DNA of 39,354 bases from JBFMDN01 sp040753915 (GTDB taxonomy: Bacteria > Desulfobacterota > Desulfomonilia > Desulfomonilales > Desulfomonilaceae): assembly GCA_040753915.1 (NCBI GenBank), contig JBFMDN010000056.1:1-39354 (forward strand), given 5' to 3'. Shown here one piece after another: positions 16,374 to 24,761 of the stretch. Made by a program: the position numbers and the translations under genes. The number at the start of each line of letters is the position of its first letter. The first letter of the stretch is position 1. The notes under the pieces are model-generated. The model was not told the DNA's origin. It made no database searches and saw nothing but the letters and a program-made list of their open reading frames with translations.

Positions 16374-18260
16374 CTACTGTCGAATCCTGCCTGCCGGGTC
16401 GAGCACCTTGTCCAAATCCCGTATCTGAATCTTGGTAACGTCAACGGCCAGCAAGGGGTGAGCAAGATCGCTTTCGTAATCCTTCTTTGCCATCAAGTTT
16501 CTGATCTGGTTAGAGAAATCTGCAATGTTTGCTTCCGACTCGTTCAGTTTGTGGACCATGTTCAGCAATTCCCGTCTCGTGTCTCTGAGGCTTTGATCCG
16601 CTGCTTGAGTGGTGAGCGCCTCCGTGTAATCGTCGACAGCACCGAGCATTCGTTCCTTCACCGGCTTCTCGAGATCATTCAATCTTTCCATGATTTTCTT
16701 CGATAATTCCATCACATTTTCGGATTGCACTTTCAGCTTGGAGATATCATGTTTTGCCTTTCTTATCGAATCCTTGATCCACTCCAATCGAGCCCGCGCC
16801 CTCAGCTCCCGCGCACCGGCAAAGAGTGGCTCGACATCGAGAATTCTGCTGTAGAATTCCTCGGCTTTTCCAGTGTTTCCGGCTAGCGCATAGGTCCAGC
16901 CCAGGAACAACATGGCGTCCAGATCGCTCTTGTTGGATTCAAGCAGTGATTGAAAATCGGCCGCAGCTTTATTGAGAAGCGTGATCCGCTCAATGCCGTC
17001 TGCGGGCTTCTCGATTGCCATTGCCAGGTACGCCAGTCCCCGGTTGAACGTGCTCTGCCTCATGAGAGGAGCAAACTGAGCCCGGTCGTCTGCCTGGTCT
17101 TGATACTTGGACAACAGGCGGTAGGTGTTTATAGCCTGCTCCAGCCTTCCCTTGCGATGGTGCTCTATCCCGTCCGCCAGCGTCTTGCGGAAGCAACGCT
17201 GCAAATCATAATCGAAGGTCACAGAGGTTTCTGCCGCGTAGGTGCGCTCCTTCTCATCCGCCACAGTCACCCTCAGTCTGTAAGACGCGTTGGAAGGACC
17301 AGTCACCAGAGCTGATGGGACCAGAACTTTCATCAAGACCTTCTCCCCCCGGGTCTCTCCCGTCGCGTCCGTGTCTTCGGAAACCTCGTCCAGTGGCACA
17401 GAGCGTTCAACCCCTTCTTCTACTCTCACCAACTGGGCCTCAATGCTCTTGGGCTTTGGCTCCGACCGAATGGCGAACCTCACGTAACGTTCTTCGAGGG
17501 GACAGACCAGATCTACGGTCCTTTCGTCCGAGCCGGTCTCTGTGAAAGAGATGGCCGTGATTTCCGCACTTGCCGCCTTGAAATCTTGGTTCACCGGCGG
17601 GCTGGCGAACTGTACGATCCGGCTGCACGGCAAGAAAGAGTATCCGGCCTTGCTGGCACTCAGCACATAGGAGCCCTTCGGTGGAATTTCGATGGCAAAC
17701 TGGCCGTCTTTGCCCGACTGGGCCTCAAAAAGGGGCTTGACTGCCCCTACTTCACTGAGTGACAGCTTGGCCTCTGGGAGCGCATCTCCTTCGTACGTAA
17801 CGATTCTCCCGAAGATCTGATCGGCAACCCGGAATCGAACTGTTTTTTCTATGCTTACCTGGTCGCGCGAGAATACGGCTTGGACCTGATACTGTCCTCG
17901 CTCAAGCGTCTTGCGCACCATTTGTCCTCGACCTAAAGGGCCGGCATGCTGGCTTCCTCGCAGTGTCCACGTGATCTGACCAGGCTGGGAGCCATCTCCT
18001 GAGGCCCCCTGCACTCGCGCGCGGAAGACAATCTCTTGCCCTGAAGGAAAAATGGAGTCAGGCTGTGGGGAAATGATTTCAAGACCTGCAGACGTGTCCC
18101 CGCGTTTCGAGGTCCCCGCCTTCTTTCCGTCCTGTTCCGATGAAAGGATTTCCTTCACCGGCGCCGGAACCTTCTTGTTGACCATCTCCTTTGGATCGCA
18201 ACCCGTTAGAGCCAGGCTGAAACCAAAACAGCAAACTATTACCACGGTCCTGATGTTCAT
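16374..18260 (-). CDS. Lipoprotein with carboxypeptidase-regulatory-like and TPR domains
   Basis: Envelope protein of 628 residues, probably a structural or scaffolding lipoprotein. The signal peptide ends in a lipobox (SLALTGC, Cys21). A Ser/Lys linker follows, then a beta-sandwich (about 60-145), a carboxypeptidase-regulatory-like domain (about 150-215; GRIVTYEGDALPEAKLSLSE, GKDGQFAIEIPPKGSYVLSA), another beta region, TPR-like helices (about 360-500; FLGWTYALAGNTGKAEEFYS) and a C-terminal coiled coil (about 505-610). The TPR part suggests protein-protein contacts. I chose the ATG at 18260 (GGAG 9 bases upstream); one at 18275 would add five residues. Its upstream region is shared with the divergent rlpA-like gene. 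Confidence 0.85.
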   Translation of the reverse strand: MNIRTVVIVCCFGFSLALTGCDPKEMVNKKVPAPVKEILSSEQDGKKAGTSKRGDTSAGLEIISPQPDSIFPSGQEIVFRARVQGASGDGSQPGQITWTLRGSQHAGPLGRGQMVRKTLERGQYQVQAVFSRDQVSIEKTVRFRVADQIFGRIVTYEGDALPEAKLSLSEVGAVKPLFEAQSGKDGQFAIEIPPKGSYVLSASKAGYSFLPCSRIVQFASPPVNQDFKAASAEITAISFTETGSDERTVDLVCPLEERYVRFAIRSEPKPKSIEAQLVRVEEGVERSVPLDEVSEDTDATGETRGEKVLMKVLVPSALVTGPSNASYRLRVTVADEKERTYAAETSVTFDYDLQRCFRKTLADGIEHHRKGRLEQAINTYRLLSKYQDQADDRAQFAPLMRQSTFNRGLAYLAMAIEKPADGIERITLLNKAAADFQSLLESNKSDLDAMLFLGWTYALAGNTGKAEEFYSRILDVEPLFAGARELRARARLEWIKDSIRKAKHDISKLKVQSENVMELSKKIMERLNDLEKPVKERMLGAVDDYTEALTTQAADQSLRDTRRELLNMVHKLNESEANIADFSNQIRNLMAKKDYESDLAHPLLAVDVTKIQIRDLDKVLDPAGRIRQ

Positions 18261-18478
18261 GAGCGCCAACTCCATCCGACCTCAATTTCTGTGCTGAGAT
18301 TACACTGGGTTGGCGATCTCAGTCAAGAACGGACAGCCCGTGGTTGCGACCATTCCAGGGCTTTCTTGTACCAATTCACAAGGGGGATGATTTCCATGCC
18401 CCCGAGGAAGGGAGCGTCGGTCTGCTCCCCCGTTACTCCAATCGAAGCCGGTCGGCTGAGATTTACGTCTTCCCATCA

Positions 18479-18507
18479 TTGACAGCGCACGACTTTTATG
18501 ATAGAAA
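18479..18507 (+). promoter_or_regulatory. Sigma-70-like promoter of the rlpA-like gene
   Basis: TTGACA at 18479-18484, a 17-base spacer, then TAGAAA at 18502-18507 (4 of 6 to consensus). The region is much richer in A and T than its surroundings, and it lies about 50 bases before the start codon. Confidence 0.5.
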
Positions 18508-18523
18508 ATCATTAGATAACAAC

Positions 18524-18541
18524 ATGATATATCCATATCAT
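18524..18541. promoter_or_regulatory. Inverted repeat in the rlpA-like 5' region
   Basis: atgatat (18524-18530), atcc, atatcat (18535-18541): seven perfect pairs around a four-base centre. It lies just downstream of the predicted transcription start and 13 bases before the start codon, so it may be an operator or an mRNA hairpin. Confidence 0.4.
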
Positions 18542-18554
18542 ATACAAAAGAGTA

Positions 18555-19115
18555 ATGAAATTAACGCATCTCCCCATCATAACTATCTGCCTAATCCTTG
18601 CCACTGGGTGCGCTGCCACCAAGACCCGCGTCGCAGAGCCTGCGCGCCACTCCTACACGATTAAGGGGAAGACATACTATCCGCTCAAATCGGTTCATTC
18701 CGGATTCATCCAGTCCGGGGTGGCATCATGGTACGGGCCTGGGTTTCACGGTAAGAAGACGGCATCGGGGGAGGTTTATAATATGTACGATCTCACCGCA
18801 GCGCACAGCACCTTGCCCCTGAACACGGTGGTGAAGGTCACGAATTTGAGCAACAAGAGGGAAGTCACCGTCCGAGTGAACGACAGAGGGCCTTTCGTGG
18901 GGGACCGCGTCATCGATCTTTCCCTGGCAGCGGCCACGAAATTAGACATGGTCAAACCCGGTACCGTTCCGGTGCAAGTCACGGTTCTGTCCCCTGGAAG
19001 CTCCGTTCTAGCCAAGAAAGCAGACGCCGGCCCCCGAAAGCCTTTCATACCGCCTGCCCCGAATCCCTTCTATCCGGGTGGACCGACTCGCATTCTGGCT
19101 TTGCTGGGAAGTTGA
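18555..19115 (+). CDS. rlpA: RlpA-like lipoprotein (DPBB domain)
   Basis: Lipoprotein of 186 residues with a lipobox (CLILATGC, Cys19). The double-psi beta-barrel spans about 53-145 and has the typical RlpA pattern: SGVASWYGPGFHGKKTASGE, then LPLNTVVKVTNL and VRVNDRGPF. Family members bind or cleave peptidoglycan glycan strands that lack stem peptides, at the septum in the outer membrane. There is no C-terminal SPOR domain, so it may not be targeted to the septum as the longer RlpA proteins are. The end is Pro-rich. AAGAG lies 4 bases before the ATG. Transcription is probably from the TTGACA/TAGAAA promoter directly upstream. Confidence 0.9.
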   Translation: MKLTHLPIITICLILATGCAATKTRVAEPARHSYTIKGKTYYPLKSVHSGFIQSGVASWYGPGFHGKKTASGEVYNMYDLTAAHSTLPLNTVVKVTNLSNKREVTVRVNDRGPFVGDRVIDLSLAAATKLDMVKPGTVPVQVTVLSPGSSVLAKKADAGPRKPFIPPAPNPFYPGGPTRILALLGS

Positions 19116-19585
19116 GAGGTCTCCAGCCCTCTGTCCTCGACGCCCTTGCACCGTGGCCTGTGACAATCCTGCGGGCAAGCTCGGCGGTGCGGCCGCGTAG
19201 CGATGGCTCCCCTTGACGGGTCAGAAATAACTGAGCAACATATCCGGGGAGGAGGTGCCGTGGCCTGGCGCAACGTGGTGCAGCGAAGAGAGCACGCGTG
19301 GTAATCATGAGAGTGGAACCCAGTGAACCGTCAATGGCCGACCTGCGATCACAGGGTTCGAGATCTCTCGCGCGGCTATGCAACCCTTGCATCTGGCCAA
19401 CAGGACAGTGGGTCTCGGAGGGCGTGCTAACGCGCTTGGCTGTGGCGCAGCTTGGGAGTTACGCCAGGGTCCATTTGCGATGAGGTCCCTTGCAGCGAGG
19501 GCTTTTTGCTTGATTTCGGAACATTCGCAAATCGGGAATCTTGCAGCACACTAGGGCGGGGCATGGTTGCACGTTGAGGTGAGCT
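19116..19585. other. Gene-free stretch between rlpA-like and trmFO
   Basis: About 470 bases with no convincing gene. Short frames on both strands lack ribosome binding sites and recognisable domains. It contains a terminator-like hairpin at 19487-19507 and GC-rich inverted segments just upstream (around 19420-19470), so a short untranslated transcript is possible but not shown. Confidence 0.5.
19487..19507 (+). terminator. Rho-independent terminator-like hairpin
   Basis: CCCTTG (19487-19492), loop CAG, CGAGGG (19496-19501), then CTTTTT. The stem has six pairs including one G-T wobble. It points along the plus strand and lies about 370 bases past the rlpA-like gene. Confidence 0.5.
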
Positions 19586-20935
19586 ATGAATGTTACTATC
19601 GTGGGAGGTGGACTCGCCGGGTGTGAAGCCGCGTGGCAATTGGCTAAGCGGGGAGTGACGGTTCTGATCCGGGAGATGAAGCCCCACGCCTATTCCCCTG
19701 CGCATACATCACCGCACTTGGCTGAGTTGGTGTGCTCCAACTCTTTACGATCGTCGGCCCTGACCTCTGCTGCAGGCCTTTTGAAAGAAGAGCTCCGGGT
19801 TCTGGACTCGCTCATTATGCGAGCCGCAGACACAACTGCCGTGCGAGCCGGTAGGGCTCTTGCTGTGGATCGAGACCTGTTCGCTCGATACGTGACCGAG
19901 TGCCTTGAGAATCACCCCCGTGTTACCGTGGAACGGCAGGAAGCATTCGAGGTTCCTCCAGCAGAAGCTGGTGTGACAATTGTGGCTACCGGGCCGCTCA
20001 CTTCAGATCCCCTCGCCAATGACATTCAGCGGCTCCTTGGGGAATCGGGTCTGTCTTTCTATGACGCTATTGCCCCGATCGTGACTGCTCAATCATTGGA
20101 TTTCTCCAAGTTGTTTCGCGCGTCACGGTATGGAAGCGGGGACGAAGAAGGGGATTATCTCAACGCTCCACTGGATGAGAGACAATACCGAACGTTTGTC
20201 AGCGAGCTCCTGGCTGCCCGGAAGGTTGATCCTTACCCGTTCGAGCACATTCCTCACTTTGAAGGGTGCTTGCCAGTGGAGGTGCTGGCTTCGCGCGGTC
20301 CTGACACCTTGGCGTTTGGGCCCATGAAGCCGGTCGGGCTTGTCGATCCATCGACGGGAAAGAGGCCGTTCGCTGTTGTTCAACTAAGGGCCGAAAATCA
20401 CGAGGGGACCTTATACAATCTCGTGGGATTCCAGACTAAGATGACGTACGGGGAGCAAGAGCGGGTTTTTCGCACGATTCCGGGATTGGAGCGAGCCGAG
20501 TTCGTCCGCCTCGGGTCTGTGCACCGGAACACATATCTCGATGCCCCATCGGTCCTTGATGCCTTTTGCCGCGCGAAGTCACTTCCTCACCTGTTTTTTG
20601 CAGGTCAAATCACCGGGGTGGAGGGATACATCGAATCCACGGCCTCCGGGCTCATCGTGGCAATTCTCGCTGGCCTGCTTCTGAAAGGAGTAACACCGGA
20701 GCTTCCTCCGCCGGTGACTGCGACTGGGGCCTTGATGATGCATACCCAGAATTCTACTGCAAAAAAGTATGAGCCAATGAACGTGAACTTCGGTATCATG
20801 GATCCCCCTCCCTCCGGAACCCCCAAGAGGAGAAGAAAAGAGCTCCTGGCCGAAAGAGCGCTCAAGGCCATTCGAGAATGGGTTGCCCGGACTGAGAGAC
20901 TTTGGGAAGAGGCTTCCTCGCGATCGAGCCGATGA
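19586..20935 (+). CDS. trmFO: Methylenetetrahydrofolate-tRNA (uracil-5-)-methyltransferase
   Basis: Flavoprotein of 449 residues, normal length for TrmFO (Gid). It makes 5-methyluridine at position 54 of tRNA, taking the carbon from methylene-tetrahydrofolate and electrons through FAD. The N-terminal FAD-binding loop is VGGGLAGCEAAWQLAKRG. It is followed by the TrmFO-typical HTSPHLAELVCSNSLRSSAL, then LVGFQTKMTYGEQ and RTIPGLERAEFVRLGSVHRN; the C-terminal part has FFAGQITGVEGYIESTASG. The ATG at 19586 follows TTGAGGTGA. The gene is complete. It is the first of a plus-strand series with small gaps up to the ABC ATPase at 23615. Confidence 0.97.
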   Translation: MNVTIVGGGLAGCEAAWQLAKRGVTVLIREMKPHAYSPAHTSPHLAELVCSNSLRSSALTSAAGLLKEELRVLDSLIMRAADTTAVRAGRALAVDRDLFARYVTECLENHPRVTVERQEAFEVPPAEAGVTIVATGPLTSDPLANDIQRLLGESGLSFYDAIAPIVTAQSLDFSKLFRASRYGSGDEEGDYLNAPLDERQYRTFVSELLAARKVDPYPFEHIPHFEGCLPVEVLASRGPDTLAFGPMKPVGLVDPSTGKRPFAVVQLRAENHEGTLYNLVGFQTKMTYGEQERVFRTIPGLERAEFVRLGSVHRNTYLDAPSVLDAFCRAKSLPHLFFAGQITGVEGYIESTASGLIVAILAGLLLKGVTPELPPPVTATGALMMHTQNSTAKKYEPMNVNFGIMDPPPSGTPKRRRKELLAERALKAIREWVARTERLWEEASSRSSR

Positions 20936-21016
20936 GACCGGCTTACCGGTCCCTTTCTCCGCGGAGCGAATTGTGCTACGTTCAACCCAGACTTGAATGC
21001 GGGATACGACGGGCAA

Positions 21017-21349
21017 ATGAAGACGAAGCACCACGAGCAGTGGGAAGCGATTTGCAGAAAATGCGGGAAATGCTGCTACGAAAAAGTGGATCTCGGTGGC
21101 GGCGTCATCCATTACACGGACGAACCCTGCATTCATCTGGACACAGAGACACGACTATGTAAGGTCTACGACAGACGGCATGAGGTGGAACCTGATTGCA
21201 TCAGTCTCACTGAGGATTTGGTACGCAATCTGCACTGGCTCCCGGAGGATTGTGCCTATGTACAATATGTGGAATTCTTGGACACGATTGCAGCGGTGAG
21301 AAACGCGGAGAAGAAGAGAGCCAAACGCAAGGGCAAGAGGAGAAGGTGA
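21017..21349 (+). CDS. YkgJ/YcgN-family cysteine-cluster protein
   Basis: Small protein of 110 residues from the zinc/iron-chelating YkgJ-type family. The cysteine pattern is CRKCGKCC (Cys13, 16, 19, 20), then PCIHLD, CKVYDRR, PDC and EDC. These should bind a metal or an iron-sulfur cluster; the cellular role of the family is unknown. The C-terminus is strongly basic (KKRAKRKGKRRR). I chose the ATG at 21017; a TTG at 20993 would add eight residues, and neither has a strong ribosome binding site. The stop overlaps the hypB start (TGATG, 21347-21351), so the two are translated in a coupled way. This hints at a link to metal handling. Confidence 0.85.
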   Translation: MKTKHHEQWEAICRKCGKCCYEKVDLGGGVIHYTDEPCIHLDTETRLCKVYDRRHEVEPDCISLTEDLVRNLHWLPEDCAYVQYVEFLDTIAAVRNAEKKRAKRKGKRRR

Positions 21350-22011
21350 TGGCCATACGGATTTTGAATGTGAACGAGCAGATCCTGAGCGCGAACGACA
21401 AGCTTGCCGAAAGCCTCAGGTCGAGATTCAAGCAATCGGGGGTTTTTGTCATGAACCTCATGGCCTCCCCGGGCGCGGGAAAGACGTCGGTAATCCTCAG
21501 GGTCATAGAATCGCTGTCCGATAAATTGAAAATCGGGGTGATTGAAGGCGATATCACTTCGGATGTCGATGCCCGGAAAATAGAGCAGGCCAACGTCGAC
21601 GTGGTCCAGATTAATACCCAGGGCGCATGCCATCTGGATGCGAACATGATCCTGTCTGCCGTGGACAGCCTGGGTTTGGACGGCAGGGGGCTCGTAATCA
21701 TAGAGAATGTAGGAAATCTCGTTTGTCCCGCGGAATTCAACCTTGGTGAAAACATGAAAGTCATGGTCCTGTCGGTTCCCGAAGGTCACGACAAGCCATT
21801 GAAGTACCCCCTCATGTTCACGGAGTCGAAAGCGCTCATTCTGAACAAGATTGATCTGTTGCCTTATACGGATTTCGACGTGGACGCGTTAAAGAAAACG
21901 GTCCTCGCGATGAACCCCTTGATGAAAATTTTTCCTGTCTCTGCCAAGACCGGGGAGGGGATCGCCGAATTCACCGAGTGGCTCTCGTCGAAAGTAGCTG
22001 ACGTGGGGTGA
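21349..22011 (+). CDS. hypB: Hydrogenase nickel-incorporation GTPase HypB
   Basis: GTPase of 220 residues that, with HypA, delivers nickel to [NiFe]-hydrogenase. Motifs: Walker A ASPGAGKT (39-46), EGD (66-68), the nucleotide-controlled metal site Cys94-His95 and Cys126 (NLVCPAEF), and G4 NKID (166-169). There is no His-rich or CXXCGC N-terminal extension, so it lacks the extra nickel-storage site of some homologues. The ATG at 21349 follows AGGAGAAGG and overlaps the previous stop. No hypA, hypC-F or hydrogenase genes lie in the window, so this copy stands apart from a hyp operon. Confidence 0.95.
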   Translation: MAIRILNVNEQILSANDKLAESLRSRFKQSGVFVMNLMASPGAGKTSVILRVIESLSDKLKIGVIEGDITSDVDARKIEQANVDVVQINTQGACHLDANMILSAVDSLGLDGRGLVIIENVGNLVCPAEFNLGENMKVMVLSVPEGHDKPLKYPLMFTESKALILNKIDLLPYTDFDVDALKKTVLAMNPLMKIFPVSAKTGEGIAEFTEWLSSKVADVG

Positions 22012-22039
22012 TTCGCAATCCCCGTCATCGAAAGGACTC

Positions 22040-22852
22040 ATGTTCATGTGGCACGATCTCAGTCGCCCTGCCGGTTTCTTCGGGAGAGTGATGTGCGTAA
22101 TGGTGGTGCTTGTTCTTCAACCAGTCTTCGGTGAAGCCAGGGAGTTGTCCGACGCCCAGATTTCTGCGGAGATCAAGAAGGAAGCCAATCGCGCCATCAT
22201 CGAGGAGTTTCTCAAAGCAGAGCTCACCGAAGTGAACCAGCACGTTACCAGACATCTGTTGAACAGCCATCCGTCGCTGATCTTCTTCACCAAACAGGTG
22301 GAAAAAGGTCCCTTGAACAGTCTGTTCTTTCTTGAAGAATGGGTCCACAAGCTTCGCGATGCGCAAGAGAATATCGAATCGTTCCCGTATGTGATTACCT
22401 TTTCGTCTGCGGAGAAGAAAAAGGTCCTCGACCTGGTGCCTGTGACCAAGCGTATCATCTCATACGGCATTCCCCTCATGAAACGCGACTTCTACAGGAT
22501 TGTGGTCGCGGCACGGGAGCTTGCAGCCAAGAAGAAGCAAGGTCCGGTGGCATTGATGCGAGACGTCCAGTTTCGAAACGCCATTTACCGTCACGCGGGC
22601 GAGAATGCAGAGAAGCTCGATTCGGAAATGGGCAAGCTCTCTGAGGGAGAATTGATCTGCATGCGGCTGGGTTGGGTTCTCGAACAAGTGACCGTCACTC
22701 GATTGTGGCTGCAGGTCACAGGAAACGACCTCCCCAGGCAGGAGGATTACCTGGTGTATAGGAAGAAGAGAAGCGAGTACTGGGACCGACGGCTGAAGGA
22801 GATTTTTCCGGATCAAAGGCCGCCCGCGGCTGCAGGAGGAACGCAGAAGTAG
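22040..22852 (+). CDS. Exported protein of unknown function (270 aa)
   Basis: Unrecognised protein of 270 residues. The N-terminus has a hydrophobic stretch (VMCVMVVLVLQPVFGEA, about 17-33) that looks like a signal peptide with cleavage near Ala33. The mature part is almost entirely helical and charged (ISAEIKKEANRAIIEEFLKA; YLVYRKKRSEYWDRRLKEIF), suggesting a periplasmic helical bundle. The ATG at 22040 has AAGGA just upstream; an ATG at 22046 has better spacing. It lies 28 bases after hypB and 82 bases before the ABC ATPase, so it may work with the transporter. Confidence 0.75.
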   Translation: MFMWHDLSRPAGFFGRVMCVMVVLVLQPVFGEARELSDAQISAEIKKEANRAIIEEFLKAELTEVNQHVTRHLLNSHPSLIFFTKQVEKGPLNSLFFLEEWVHKLRDAQENIESFPYVITFSSAEKKKVLDLVPVTKRIISYGIPLMKRDFYRIVVAARELAAKKKQGPVALMRDVQFRNAIYRHAGENAEKLDSEMGKLSEGELICMRLGWVLEQVTVTRLWLQVTGNDLPRQEDYLVYRKKRSEYWDRRLKEIFPDQRPPAAAGGTQK

Positions 22853-22934
22853 GGTTCCTCTGCGCGGCGTGTACAGCTTCCAGTCATCCTCCAGTGCCGC
22901 CCATCCGGGCATCGCGATAAGTCCGAGAAAGGTC

Positions 22935-23615
22935 ATGGGTTCATTTCTTCGTCTCGAACACGTGAGCAAGTGCTTTCCTACAGGACAAAACTGTGAAATT
23001 TCCCCCCTGAAGGATGTGAGCCTGGAGATCGGTCGGGGAGAGAAGATTGTGCTCTTGGGAAAAAGCGGATCAGGCAAGAGCACGTTCTTGAACCTAGTGG
23101 GAGGGGTGGACGTACCGACCAGCGGTCGCATTTTCTTTGATAGGAGAGAAATAACGAATCTGTCCCAATCCGAGCTTTCCGACTACCGGAGGAAGGAGGT
23201 CGGGTTCATATTCCAGTCGTTCAATCTTTTCCCAACCTTGACCGTAAGGGAAAACGTTATGTTGCCTCTCGATCTCCTCGGCCGTCCTGACAGCCGCAAG
23301 GCTCGGGAAATCCTCTCTGCGGTGGGTCTCAACGGCCATGGAGACAAATTCCCGGAGCAGCTTTCAGGAGGCGAGCAACAAAGAGTGGCCATAGCTCGAG
23401 CTTTGATCAAGGAGCCAAACCTGATTCTTGCCGACGAGCCCACGGGAAATCTGGACCAGGAGACGGGCGAGGTAATCCTGTCGCTGATTTATGAAGTTTC
23501 GGCCAAGAAGAATGCTACTCTTGTTCTCGTGACTCACAGTCCAGATGCCCTCTGGATAGCAGATCGCACATTCACGCTGAAGTCAGGGAAGCTAACCGAG
23601 CCGGAGATTTCCTAG
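22935..23615 (+). CDS. ABC transporter ATPase, LolD/MacB type
   Basis: ATP-binding subunit of 226 residues. Walker A GKSGSGKST (42-50), Q-loop Gln94 (FIFQSFNLFPTLT), signature LSGGEQQRVAIARAL (from 143), Walker B LILADEPTGNLD (163-174) and the switch His in VTHS are all intact. The FQSFNL and ADEPTGNLD wording is typical of the LolD/MacB/FtsE group, which drives lipoprotein release or efflux. I chose the ATG at 22935; a GTG at 22869 would add 22 residues not typical of the family. No permease gene follows: the next thing is a hairpin and the convergent metF. The permease must be elsewhere, or this is an orphan. Confidence 0.92.
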   Translation: MGSFLRLEHVSKCFPTGQNCEISPLKDVSLEIGRGEKIVLLGKSGSGKSTFLNLVGGVDVPTSGRIFFDRREITNLSQSELSDYRRKEVGFIFQSFNLFPTLTVRENVMLPLDLLGRPDSRKAREILSAVGLNGHGDKFPEQLSGGEQQRVAIARALIKEPNLILADEPTGNLDQETGEVILSLIYEVSAKKNATLVLVTHSPDALWIADRTFTLKSGKLTEPEIS

Positions 23616-23740
23616 GTAAATTGAACGCGATGCCCCGGTGGATGGGCAACGGGCTCTTGATGTGCCGCCAAGGCATTCCATGCATACATGAACGCAGCCG
23701 TTGCGAGAGGGGAGGGCAGGCCGGGACGCAATTATGCGCG

Positions 23741-23785
23741 AATATCCCCCTTGACTTATTCGTCAGAGAAGTCAAGAGGGATATT
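23741..23785. terminator. 16-bp-arm stem-loop between convergent genes
   Basis: aatatcccccttgact (23741-23756) and agtcaagagggatatt (23770-23785) pair at 15 of 16 positions around a 13-base loop. It lies between the ABC ATPase gene and metF, which converge on it. The outer A-T pairs give a short A-run or T-run on either strand, so it may act as a two-way terminator. Confidence 0.65.
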
Positions 23786-23825
23786 GGTTGTAACCCACTG
23801 GCAACTCGACGGACAGAAATCGGTT

Positions 23826-24761
23826 CTAGACCTGCGGGCGAGGGAGCAATCCGGCGTTTGAGGCTATCTCGTGCACCTTCTCTTCCCATTCGATTGCCAT
23901 GATGTGAACACCCGCGATGCCGGCCATCTCACGCAGTTGTTGAATGGTTTCCACTGCGATTTTGATTCCTTCTTCCGCCTGCTTTTCCTTGGGCGTGTCC
24001 TTCATGCGTTGGAGCAGGTCGTCGGGAACGTCCATTCCTGGGACGTTCTTGGCCATGTAACGTGCCATGCCGAAGGACTTGAACGGAGTCACCCCTCCAA
24101 GGATGTACACCTTTTGGTGGAGCCCTCTATCGACGACCTGTTTCATCCATTCGCCGAACTTTTTCAGATTGAAAATACACTGGGTTTGAATGAATTCAAC
24201 GCCAGCTTTGACCTTCTTCGCGAGGCGAGGCACTCGGATCTCGAACGGGTCAGCGAAGGGATTGGCCGCGGCCCCCACGAACAGCTTCGGGACTCCCTTG
24301 ATCTCTTCACCGCCCAGGAACTTCCCCTCATCCCTCATGCGACGCACCGTACTGATGAGCTGGATAGAGTCTATGTCGAAGACGTTCTTGGCTTGTGGAT
24401 GATCACCGAACTTCTGGTGGTCACCCGAGAGGCACAGCATGTTCTTGATTCCGAGTGCCGCACCGCCGAGGATATCGCTCTGGATCGCAATTCTGTTTCG
24501 ATCTCTGCAGACCATCTGCATGATCGGTTCCATTCCCTCCTGCATCATGACGACCGCAGAGGCTATGGAAGACATTCTTACTACCGAAGTCTGGTTGTCG
24601 GTAATATTGAAAGCGTCGGCGTTTCCCTTCAGCAACTTGCACTTTTCTCGGATGACGTTGGCATCGGCTCCCCGGGGAGGTCCACATTCGGCAGTAACGG
24701 CGAATTGGCCTGACTTGAGAATCTTCTCCAGTCGGCTGTCCGTATTCAGTTCAGCGTTCAT
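23826..24761 (-). CDS. metF: Methylenetetrahydrofolate reductase, catalytic subunit
   Basis: MetF of 311 residues. It reduces methylene-tetrahydrofolate to methyl-tetrahydrofolate in the methyl branch of the Wood-Ljungdahl pathway, or oxidises it in reverse. The TIM-barrel motifs are present: FAVTAECGPPRGAD, DAFNITDNQTSVVRMSS, NMLCLSGDHQKFGDHP, and GVEFIQTQCIFNLKKF. The start overlaps the metV stop (ATGA, 24758-24761) with GGGAGGA upstream. In acetogens and related bacteria MetF works in a complex with MetV, and MvhD/Hdr proteins feed it electrons; the order here (mvhD, metV, metF) supports the same. Confidence 0.96.
   Translation of the reverse strand: MNAELNTDSRLEKILKSGQFAVTAECGPPRGADANVIREKCKLLKGNADAFNITDNQTSVVRMSSIASAVVMMQEGMEPIMQMVCRDRNRIAIQSDILGGAALGIKNMLCLSGDHQKFGDHPQAKNVFDIDSIQLISTVRRMRDEGKFLGGEEIKGVPKLFVGAAANPFADPFEIRVPRLAKKVKAGVEFIQTQCIFNLKKFGEWMKQVVDRGLHQKVYILGGVTPFKSFGMARYMAKNVPGMDVPDDLLQRMKDTPKEKQAEEGIKIAVETIQQLREMAGIAGVHIMAIEWEEKVHEIASNAGLLPRPQV

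Noticed and set aside
19441..19458. tRNA-Pro-like D-arm (tgtggcgcagcttgggag)
   Set aside because: No anticodon stem, T-arm or acceptor pairing can be found around it, so it is at most a remnant or chance.
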